Part shown: positions 23,433-29,266 of the stretch, piece after piece
Layout: each line of letters opens with the position of its first letter
Numbering within the stretch: position 1 is the stretch's first letter
From: Acetatifactor sp.
GTDB taxonomy: Bacteria; Bacillota; Clostridia; Lachnospirales; Lachnospiraceae
NCBI GenBank assembly: GCA_016293615.1
Contig: JAEDDX010000031.1
Coordinates: forward strand, 1-29,266
Direction: 5' to 3'
Length of the DNA: 29,266 nucleotides
Translations under genes and position numbers: made by a program
Notes under the pieces: generated by a model
The model's input: the letters and a program-made list of their open reading frames with translations, nothing else
The model's database searches: none
What the model was told of the DNA's origin: nothing

Positions 23433-24277
23433 ATTACAAAGAACTTTACGAGCAGGGAAAAAATACCTTAGCGGATGCCCGGATCGAAGAGGCGGCGCTG
23501 GATGCGAGGCTTTTGCTGGAGGCAGTCTGCGGAACCGACCGGAATACGCTGCTGGTTCATGCGGACAGACCCGTTTCCGCAGAAGAAGAAAAAGCGTATC
23601 TGGAACGGATCGCCAGACGGGCAGAGAGAATTCCGCTCCAGTACATCACCGGCGTACAGGATTTCATGGGACTGGAGTTTACGGTCAATGAATCCGTGCT
23701 GATTCCCAGACAGGATACGGAGATCCTGGTGGAGGAAGTGCTGGGCAATCTCCACGACGGTATGACCGTTTGCGATATGTGTACCGGGTCCGGCTGTATT
23801 CTGATCAGTCTGCTGCAGTATTCCAATGACTGCGAAGGGACGGGCGCGGACCTTTCCGAGAAAGCGCTTGCGGTTGCAAGGAGCAACGCCGGGAGACTGC
23901 TTCGAAATCCCGGGGCAGCGCAGTTTGTACACAGCGACCTATTTGAGAGCGTGGACGGGAGATTCGACATTGTGGTCTCCAATCCGCCCTATATCGCGAC
24001 GAAGGAGATTGAAACCCTGATGCCGGAGGTGCGCGACCACGAGCCGAGAATGGCGCTGGACGGTACGGAGGACGGTCTGTTTTTTTACAGAAGGATCGTG
24101 AATGACTGCAAACGGAATCTGAAAAAGGGCGGTATGCTCTTTTTTGAAATCGGTTATGATCAGGGTGAGGCTGTGAAGACCCTGATGGAGCAGGCAGGTT
24201 TCCTTGCGGTCGAAGTGAAGAAAGATTACGGGGGACTGGACAGAGTGGTGTTCGGAACCCTTGGATTTGAAGCCTGA
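23429..24277 (+). CDS. prmC: Release factor glutamine methyltransferase PrmC
   Basis: This 282-residue S-adenosylmethionine-dependent enzyme methylates the glutamine of the GGQ motif in release factors, tuning peptide release. An N-terminal helical domain (1-80) recognises the factor. The Rossmann domain shows IPRQDTE, the SAM-binding CDMCTGSGCI (about 115-124), and the catalytic NPPY at 185-188. It overlaps DUF1385 by four bases and is 21 bases upstream of prfA, its substrate gene, a classic pairing. Confidence 0.96.
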   Translation: MNYKELYEQGKNTLADARIEEAALDARLLLEAVCGTDRNTLLVHADRPVSAEEEKAYLERIARRAERIPLQYITGVQDFMGLEFTVNESVLIPRQDTEILVEEVLGNLHDGMTVCDMCTGSGCILISLLQYSNDCEGTGADLSEKALAVARSNAGRLLRNPGAAQFVHSDLFESVDGRFDIVVSNPPYIATKEIETLMPEVRDHEPRMALDGTEDGLFFYRRIVNDCKRNLKKGGMLFFEIGYDQGEAVKTLMEQAGFLAVEVKKDYGGLDRVVFGTLGFEA

Positions 24278-24298
24278 CAGGCAGAAAGAGTGATAGAT

Positions 24299-25378
24299 AT
24301 GTTTGATAAACTGGAGGATTTGCTGATCCGATACGAGGAGATCATGGGAGAACTTCATGAGCCGACGGTCACCAACAATCAGGAGCGCTTCCGCAAGCTG
24401 ATGAAGGAACAAAGCGACCTGACCCCTATCGTGGAGGCATATACAGAGTATAAAAAGTGTAAGCAGGACATCGAGGACTCTCTGGCAATGCTGGAGGAGG
24501 AAAAGGACGATGAAATGCGTGAAATGATCAAGGAGACCCTGAATGAGAGCAAGGACCGCGCGGAGGAGCTGGAGCAGGAGATGAAGATCCTTCTCCTTCC
24601 CAAGGACCCCAACGATGAGAAGAATGTCATCGTGGAGATCCGTGCAGGTGCCGGCGGAGACGAGGCTGCATTGTTCGCTGCGGAAATCTACCGTATGTAT
24701 GTACATTATGCGGAAGGACGCCGCTGGAAGGTGGAAACCATGAATGTGGATGAGATCGGCATCGGCGGTATGAAGGAAGTACAGTTCATGATCAACGGTC
24801 AGGGTGCCTATTCCGTGATGAAGTACGAGAGCGGTGTGCACCGTGTACAGCGTGTCCCCGAGACCGAGAGCGGCGGGCGTATCCACACCTCCACCATCAG
24901 CGTGGCGGTCATGCCCGAGGTGGACGAGGACATTGATATCGTCATTGAAGATAAGGATATCCGCATCGATGTCATGCGTGCATCCGGCAACGGCGGACAG
25001 TGTGTCAATACCACAGACTCCGCAGTCCGACTGACCCATTATCCCACCGGTATCGTGGTGTACAGCCAGACCGAGAAGTCCCAGCTGCAGAACAAGGCAA
25101 AAGCATTTGCCCTTCTGAAGGCAAAGCTCTATGATATCGAGCAGCAGCAGAGACACGACGCGGAGGCGGAGATGAGACGAAGCCAGATCGGTACGGGTGA
25201 CCGTTCCGAGAAGATCCGTACCTACAACTTCCCGCAGGGCCGCGTGACCGACCATCGTATCGGCCTGACCCTTTACAAGCTTGACAAGATCATGAACGGC
25301 GACATCCAGGAGATATTGGATGCGTGCATCGCAGCCGACCAGGCCGCAAAGCTAAGCCGCATGCAGAACGAGGACTGA
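24299..25378 (+). CDS. prfA: Peptide chain release factor 1
   Basis: The 359-residue RF1 ends translation at UAA and UAG. Visible parts are the helical N-terminal domain (1-105), codon-recognition motif PET (187-189) in HRVQRVPETESGG as in Bacillus RF1, and the GGQ loop (232-234) in SGNGGQCVNTTDSAVR, the target of PrmC. The start at 24299 (MFDKLEDLL) aligns with the family; the GTG three codons upstream is not needed. The stop is TGA, which RF1 itself does not read. No clear terminator follows before the thrS promoter. Confidence 0.97.
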   Translation: MFDKLEDLLIRYEEIMGELHEPTVTNNQERFRKLMKEQSDLTPIVEAYTEYKKCKQDIEDSLAMLEEEKDDEMREMIKETLNESKDRAEELEQEMKILLLPKDPNDEKNVIVEIRAGAGGDEAALFAAEIYRMYVHYAEGRRWKVETMNVDEIGIGGMKEVQFMINGQGAYSVMKYESGVHRVQRVPETESGGRIHTSTISVAVMPEVDEDIDIVIEDKDIRIDVMRASGNGGQCVNTTDSAVRLTHYPTGIVVYSQTEKSQLQNKAKAFALLKAKLYDIEQQQRHDAEAEMRRSQIGTGDRSEKIRTYNFPQGRVTDHRIGLTLYKLDKIMNGDIQEILDACIAADQAAKLSRMQNED

Positions 25379-25484
25379 TCGGCCAAAGACCGTCGGGTGT
25401 GCCGGAACTGTTTGAAGGACTGTTGTCCGAAGACCGCTGCAAAGGAGGCACAGGTTTCCGGGACGTTTTTTCTGAAAAAAGTAC

Positions 25485-25513
25485 TTTACTTTCACGATAA
25501 AAAGAGCTATGAT
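25485..25513 (+). promoter_or_regulatory. Promoter of the thrS T-box leader
   Basis: TTTACT (25485-25490), 17 bases, then TATGAT (25508-25513), 305 bases upstream of the thrS start and just ahead of the T-box. Confidence 0.6.
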
Positions 25514-25544
25514 AGGAAATCATAAGTCTCAGGCAATTGATATT

Positions 25545-25776
25545 CCAAAGCGTTGATGAGAAGAGTAGGATCGTACCCCGGTCCCAGAGAGAACCGCCCG
25601 AAAGGTGCTGAAAGCGGTTTGTCAGGGGAGATTTCGAAGACCATCTCGGAGCGGCCTTAATACGGCACGGAGGCTCCCGTTACGAGCAAATGAAGCGGCA
25701 GATGATTTCTGCAACGAGGGTGGAACCGCGTATCTTACGTCCCTTGCAATAGTGAATATTGCAGGGGACTTTTTGT
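25545..25776 (+). promoter_or_regulatory. Threonine T-box riboswitch with terminator
   Basis: The T-box core AGGGTGGAACCGCG is at 25717-25730. Stem I begins with GATGAGAAGAGTAGG, followed by AGAGAG and a hairpin with AACCGC/GCGGTT arms. The likely specifier triplet is ACC (25640-25642, Thr) in GAAGACCATC. The terminator pairs GTCCCTTGCAAT (25739-25750) with ATTGCAGGGGAC (25758-25769), then TTTTT. Uncharged tRNA-Thr should stabilise the antiterminator and switch thrS on. Confidence 0.93.
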
Positions 25777-25818
25777 ATTGTTTTTATAAGAAAGCAAAGA
25801 AAGAGAGGAAGAAGAGAC

Positions 25819-27774
25819 ATGAAGATCACATTGAAAGATGGCTCCGTAAAAGAGTATTCCGAGAGCAAACGTATCATTGACATTGCATATGACATCAGCG
25901 AAGGCCTTGCCCGCGCGGCCTGCTGTGCCAAGGTAAACGGCGAGGTTGTTGATTTGAGAACCGAAGTCAGCAAAGACTGCGAGCTGCAGATCTGCACCGC
26001 AGCCGATCCGGAGGGCCTTGCTACCATTCGCCACACCGCTTCCCATGTGCTGGCTGAGGCTGTCAAAAATCTGTTCCCCGATGCGAAGCTTACCATCGGA
26101 CCCAGTATTGACACCGGTTTTTACTATGACTTTGACCATGCGCCTTTCTCCAGAGAGGATCTGGATGCATTGGAGGCAGAGATGAAGAAGATCATCAAGA
26201 AGGGTGCCAAGCTTGAGAAGTTTACCCTTTCCCGCGATGAGGCAGTCCGTTTCATGGAAGAGAAGGGCGAGCCCTACAAGGTTGAGCTGATTCAGGATCT
26301 TCCTGCGGACGCAGAGATCTCCTTCTACAGCCAGGGCGAATTCACCGATCTGTGCGCAGGCCCTCACCTGATGAGCACCAAGGGAATCAAGGCATTTAAG
26401 CTGACTTCTTCCTCCATGGCTTACTGGCATGGCGATTCCGACAAGGCCCAGCTGCAGCGTATCTACGGAACGGCCTTCAATAAGAAAGAAGAGCTCGAGG
26501 AGTACCTGGCTTACTGGGAGAATGTTAAAAACCGCGACCATAATAAGCTCGGACGCGAGATGGAGCTGTTTACCACAGTGGATGTCATCGGTCAGGGACT
26601 GCCGCTTCTGATGCCTAAGGGTGCCAAGATCATCCAGACCATGCAGAGATGGATCGAAGACCTTGAGGATAATGAGTGGGGCTATATGCGCACGAAGACT
26701 CCTTTGATAGCAAAGAGCGACCTCTACAAGATTTCCGGACACTGGGATCACTATAAGGAAGGAATGTTCGTATTCGGCGACGAGGAGAAGGACAAGGAAG
26801 TATTTGCGCTGCGTCCCATGACCTGTCCTTTCCAGTACTATATCTATAAGGCCAGCCAGAAGTCCTACCGTGATCTGCCCTGCAGATACAGTGAGACCTC
26901 CACACTGTTTCGAAACGAGGATTCCGGCGAAATGCACGGCCTTACCCGCGTGCGCCAGTTTACCATTTCCGAGGGTCATCTGATTGTCAGACCCGACCAG
27001 ATGGTGGATGAATTCAAGGGCTGTCTGGCATTGGCGAAGCATTGTCTGGAGACACTGGGCGTGATGGAGGATGTGACTTTCCGTCTGTCCAAGTGGGATC
27101 CCAACAACCGTGAGAAGTACATCGGAGAACCCGAAGTATGGGAGGAGACCCAGGGCCATATCAGAAGTATTCTGACCGAGTTGAACATTCCGTTCTACGA
27201 GGCGGAGGGAGAAGCTGCATTCTACGGCCCCAAGGTCGATATCAATGCGAAAAATGTATATGGCAAAGAGGATACCATGATCACCGTTCAGTGGGATGCT
27301 CTCCTTGCCGAGCAGTTTGATATGTATTATATTGACCAGAACGGCGACAAGGTTCGTCCTTATATTATTCACAGAACCTCCATGGGCTGCTATGAGAGAA
27401 CCCTTGCATGGCTGACCGAAAAGTATGAAGGCAAATTCCCTACCTGGCTGTGCCCCGAGCAGGTTCGTGTTCTCCCTATTTCCGAGAAGTTCGCAGAGTA
27501 TGCTGACAAGGTTGCGGCACAACTCAAGAAGAACGGCGTCCGCGCAACCGTTGACGGCCGCTCCGAGAAGATCGGCTACAAGATCAGAGAGGCGAGACTT
27601 GACAAGCTTCCTTATATGCTGGTGGTAGGACAGAAGGAAGAGGAGGAAGGCGTTGTTTCCGTGAGAAGCCGTTTCCTCGGCGATGAGGGACAGAAGCCCC
27701 TGTCTGAGTTCATCAGCCAGATCTGCGAAGAGATCCGTACCAAGGAGATTCGCAGGGAAGTACCTCAGGAATAA
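25819..27774 (+). CDS. thrS: Threonyl-tRNA synthetase
   Basis: The 651-residue class II synthetase has the usual four parts. A TGS domain begins MKITLKDGSVKEYS. The editing domain has HTASH (zinc-type HxxxH) and DLCAGPH. The catalytic core has MTCPFQYYIY, motif 2 TSTLFRNEDSGEMHG with TRVRQFT, and TSMGCYERTLAWL as motif 3 region. The anticodon-binding domain follows (VRVLPISEKFAEYADKV onwards). It charges tRNA-Thr and edits mischarged serine. The start at 25819 follows GAGAGGAAG; the frame upstream runs into the T-box terminator. It is controlled by the T-box just described. Confidence 0.97.
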   Translation: MKITLKDGSVKEYSESKRIIDIAYDISEGLARAACCAKVNGEVVDLRTEVSKDCELQICTAADPEGLATIRHTASHVLAEAVKNLFPDAKLTIGPSIDTGFYYDFDHAPFSREDLDALEAEMKKIIKKGAKLEKFTLSRDEAVRFMEEKGEPYKVELIQDLPADAEISFYSQGEFTDLCAGPHLMSTKGIKAFKLTSSSMAYWHGDSDKAQLQRIYGTAFNKKEELEEYLAYWENVKNRDHNKLGREMELFTTVDVIGQGLPLLMPKGAKIIQTMQRWIEDLEDNEWGYMRTKTPLIAKSDLYKISGHWDHYKEGMFVFGDEEKDKEVFALRPMTCPFQYYIYKASQKSYRDLPCRYSETSTLFRNEDSGEMHGLTRVRQFTISEGHLIVRPDQMVDEFKGCLALAKHCLETLGVMEDVTFRLSKWDPNNREKYIGEPEVWEETQGHIRSILTELNIPFYEAEGEAAFYGPKVDINAKNVYGKEDTMITVQWDALLAEQFDMYYIDQNGDKVRPYIIHRTSMGCYERTLAWLTEKYEGKFPTWLCPEQVRVLPISEKFAEYADKVAAQLKKNGVRATVDGRSEKIGYKIREARLDKLPYMLVVGQKEEEEGVVSVRSRFLGDEGQKPLSEFISQICEEIRTKEIRREVPQE

Positions 27775-27780
27775 AAAAAG

Positions 27781-27897
27781 TTCGATTCAGAAATCAATCA
27801 AAAATCGAAGAGACTCTGAATCGCTGCATAAAAACTCCGATTTGCGCCCATACTGAAAACAGGTCTGTGAGTCGCTGCGAATACAGACTGTTTTCAG
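27781..27897. repeat. Two successive inverted repeats between thrS and the DUF1540 gene
   Basis: CGATTCAGA (27783-27791) pairs with TCTGAATCG (27815-27823). An alternative, TTCGATT (27781-27787) with AATCGAA (27803-27809), excludes it. The second pairs CTGAAAACAG-G-TCTG (27853-27867) with CAGACTGTTTTCAG (27884-27897). GAATCGCTGC and GAGTCGCTGC recur at 27819 and 27869. No T tract follows on the plus strand, so they are not ordinary terminators of thrS. Confidence 0.7.
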
Positions 27898-27918
27898 GGC
27901 AGCGGATTGGAGGAAAAT

Positions 27919-28233
27919 ATGGCAGATTTAAAATGTACGGTGGAAAATTGCACCTATAACAAGGACAAGCTTTGCAGCAAGGGAGATATCATGGTCGGAG
28001 GCAAGAATGCATGCTCCTGCCAGGAGACCTGTTGTGAGAGCTTCGCGCGGGCGAAGGAGGATTCCTTCAAGAGTGCGCTTGACCATCCCAGCAAACAAAT
28101 CAGTATCGACTGCGAGGCAGGACACTGTGTCTACAATTCCAACTACAAGTGTCTGGCCGAGCATGTAGATATCAACGGCTGCGGTGCATGTGACTGTCAC
28201 GAGACATCCTGCGCCACATTCACGGAAAAATAG
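27919..28233 (+). CDS. Tandem DUF1540 cysteine-rich protein
   Basis: The 104-residue product holds two DUF1540 modules: residues 4-48 (LKCTVENCTYNKDKLC... ACSCQETCCESF) and about 66-102 (IDCEAGHCVYNSNYKC... CGACDCHETSCATF). Each has seven or so cysteines in the same order, which suggests metal binding, although no function is known for the family. A short polar linker joins them. The start follows GGAGGA; a TTG at 27907 precedes that site and is not used. It sits between thrS and infC, with structured DNA on both sides. Confidence 0.85.
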   Translation: MADLKCTVENCTYNKDKLCSKGDIMVGGKNACSCQETCCESFARAKEDSFKSALDHPSKQISIDCEAGHCVYNSNYKCLAEHVDINGCGACDCHETSCATFTEK

Positions 28234-28252
28234 GAATGTGCAACGATAGCGG

Positions 28253-28276
28253 TGCGGTGGTCTTCGGACCGCCGCA
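28253..28276 (+). terminator. Possible terminator hairpin after the DUF1540 gene
   Basis: TGCGGTGGTC (28253-28262) and GACCGCCGCA (28267-28276) pair with one G·U around a TTCG tetraloop. There is no T tract after it, so termination is uncertain. Confidence 0.4.
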
Positions 28277-28308
28277 TACATAAAAGCGGGAAAAGTGAAA
28301 AACTCCTG

Positions 28309-28337
28309 TTGACAAGGCGGGTTTGGTGTGCTATTAT
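28309..28337 (+). promoter_or_regulatory. Promoter of the infC-rpmI operon
   Basis: TTGACA (28309-28314), exactly 17 bases, TATTAT (28332-28337), with TGC before the -10. Very strong match. Confidence 0.9.
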
Positions 28338-28343
28338 GTCTTA

Positions 28344-28513
28344 GGTGTCATAGGGACACCGGTAGCAAGCAGAGTATCCGCTCTCACCTTACGACAATCG
28401 GGTCGGTAAGCGTTCAGATGTTTCCCGTATTCTAAGAGAATACTGCTTTGATTTCAGGGAAAGTGAGTTTGTGGATAGTTATGCTATCCACTTTTTTTAT
28501 GGAGGGTACGGCC
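28344..28513 (+). promoter_or_regulatory. Structured infC leader (L20-leader-like) ending in an attenuator
   Basis: The leader of about 170 bases folds as GTGTC/GGACAC (from 28347), CTTACGAC/GTCGGTAAG (around 28390-28410) and GTATTCT/AGAATAC (around 28427-28443). It ends in a perfect intrinsic terminator, GTGGATAG-TTATG-CTATCCAC plus seven T (28471-28498), three bases before the infC ribosome binding site. The position and layout match the L20-responsive leaders of infC-rpmI-rplT operons in Bacillota; the ligand is inferred. Confidence 0.72.
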
Positions 28514-29020
28514 ATTAGCGATTTAATGATTAATGAGCAGATCAAGGACAAAGAGATTCGTTTGATCGGTGAGAACGGTGAGCAGTTGGGTATCATGTCT
28601 GCGAGAGAAGCAATGAAGCTTGCGGAGGAAGCAGAGCTTGACCTTGTTAAGATTGCTCCCACAGCGAAGCCTCCTGTTTGTAAGATTGTCGATTACGGCA
28701 AATACAAGTACGAACAGCTGCGCAGAGAAAAAGAAGCAAAGAAGAAGCAGAAGATCGTAGAGATTAAGGAGATTCGTCTGACTCCCAACATCGATACCAA
28801 CGACCTCAACACCAAGGTGAACGCAGCGAAGAAGTTCATCGCCAAGGGCGACAGAGTGAAAGTGACCCTGCGCTTCCGCGGCCGTGAGATGGCGCATATG
28901 AATACCAGCAAGCACATCTTAGATGAGTTCGCCGAGAGCCTGGCCGATGTGGCCGTAGTTGAGAAAGCCCCCAAGGTTGAGGGCAGAAGCATGACCATGT
29001 TTTTAACTGTGAAGCGTTAG
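28514..29020 (+). CDS. infC: Translation initiation factor IF-3 with AUU start codon
   Basis: The 168-residue IF-3 keeps only cognate start codon–initiator tRNA pairs on the 30S subunit and blocks premature subunit joining. Sequence features: N-domain MINEQIKDKEIRLIGENGEQLGIMSAREAM, Lys-rich linker (EKEAKKKQKIVEIKEIRL), and C-domain KVTLRFRGREMAHMNTSKHIL. GGAGGG (28501-28506) is seven bases from ATT at 28514, whereas the next in-frame ATG (28526) is 19 bases away and the previous ATG (28499) overlaps the site and the attenuator T tract. So AUU is the most likely start, as in other infC genes, where it allows IF-3 to limit its own synthesis. rpmI follows 47 bases later. Confidence 0.9.
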   Translation: MSDLMINEQIKDKEIRLIGENGEQLGIMSAREAMKLAEEAELDLVKIAPTAKPPVCKIVDYGKYKYEQLRREKEAKKKQKIVEIKEIRLTPNIDTNDLNTKVNAAKKFIAKGDRVKVTLRFRGREMAHMNTSKHILDEFAESLADVAVVEKAPKVEGRSMTMFLTVKR

Positions 29021-29067
29021 TGCTTGAAGTTAAAATAGATTAATCAAAGTTTAGGAGGAATAAAGTT

Positions 29068-29265
29068 ATGCCCAAGATGAAGACAAGCAGAGCTGCTGCA
29101 AAGCGTTTTAAACTGACAGGAACCGGAAAGCTTAAGAGAAGTAAGGCTTACAAGCGCCATATCTTAACCAAGAAGACTACGAAGAATAAACGTAATCTCA
29201 GAAAACCTGCAATGACAGATGCAACAAATGTAAAGAACATGAAGAAGATTTTACCCTATTTATAA
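29068..29265 (+). CDS. rpmI: Ribosomal protein L35
   Basis: This complete 65-residue, strongly basic protein begins MPKMKTSRAAAKRFKLTGTG, the standard L35 opening, and ends in MKKILPYL just before the window edge. It is part of the 50S subunit. AGGAGGA lies upstream of the start. In the usual infC-rpmI-rplT operon the next gene, beyond the window, would be rplT (L20), whose product is the expected repressor of the leader at 28344. Confidence 0.97.
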   Translation: MPKMKTSRAAAKRFKLTGTGKLKRSKAYKRHILTKKTTKNKRNLRKPAMTDATNVKNMKKILPYL

Positions 29266-29266
29266 G

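Noticed and set aside
24857..24868. PET in place of the PAT tripeptide of E. coli RF1
   Set aside because: PET in this position also occurs in Bacillus-type RF1, so it is normal for the phylum, not a changed stop-codon specificity.
25735..27522. Minus-strand open frame of 595 codons opposite thrS
   Set aside because: It mirrors the ThrRS frame, which has full family motifs and a T-box; the minus frame has no domain or ribosome binding site.

Overview
This window looks like a chromosomal housekeeping segment from a Clostridia bacterium of the Bacillota, most likely a Lachnospiraceae member (inference). The signs are the rho–rpmE–DUF1385–prmC–prfA block, a threonine T-box ahead of thrS, an infC–rpmI operon with an attenuated leader, the Clostridia-typical families DUF4250, DUF4364 and DUF1540, strong AGGAGG ribosome binding sites and moderate G+C. 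No tRNA, rRNA, CRISPR array, phage or transposase gene was seen.

Layout. 1-549 is the 3' end of argS with its terminator. A 127-bp palindrome-rich repeat follows (630-756), then traX-like and a two-gene ABC exporter (898-4360). The convergent minus-strand unit holds cspA and mntP, with the second, inverted repeat copy between them (4526-5695). 5783-9622 holds a membrane-anchored EIIA-like protein and a copper island (csoR, then copA fused to a CopZ-like domain) with two CsoR-type operators. A large nested inverted repeat (9639-9851) separates it from clpB, a small DUF4250 gene and a RACo-like ASKHA ATPase (9992-14150). Then come a polysaccharide deacetylase, a NYN–LOTUS protein and rarA (14206-17493). 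The minus strand carries a coupled operon of malic enzyme, radical SAM protein and DUF4364 regulator (17490-20144). From 20270 rightward come rho, rpmE, DUF1385, prmC, prfA, thrS, a DUF1540 protein, infC and rpmI.

How it fits together. Most genes serve information processing (ArgRS, Rho, L31, PrmC/RF1, ThrRS, IF3, L35, RarA), and several carry recognisable RNA-level control: T-box, infC attenuator with an AUU start, and a long csp leader. Stress and metal functions (CspA, MntP, CsoR/CopA, ClpB) are interspersed.

No clear-cut new defence or mobile system was found. The observations most worth following are: the two nearly identical 127-bp elements, each directly downstream of an intrinsic terminator; the roughly 210-bp nested inverted repeat after copA; an internal ribosome binding site that could release a free CopZ from copA; a Rho protein with ten perfect-length heptad repeats; an EIIA-like membrane protein without the phosphorylatable histidines; and a RACo-like protein whose usual ferredoxin domain is replaced by a short four-cysteine motif.
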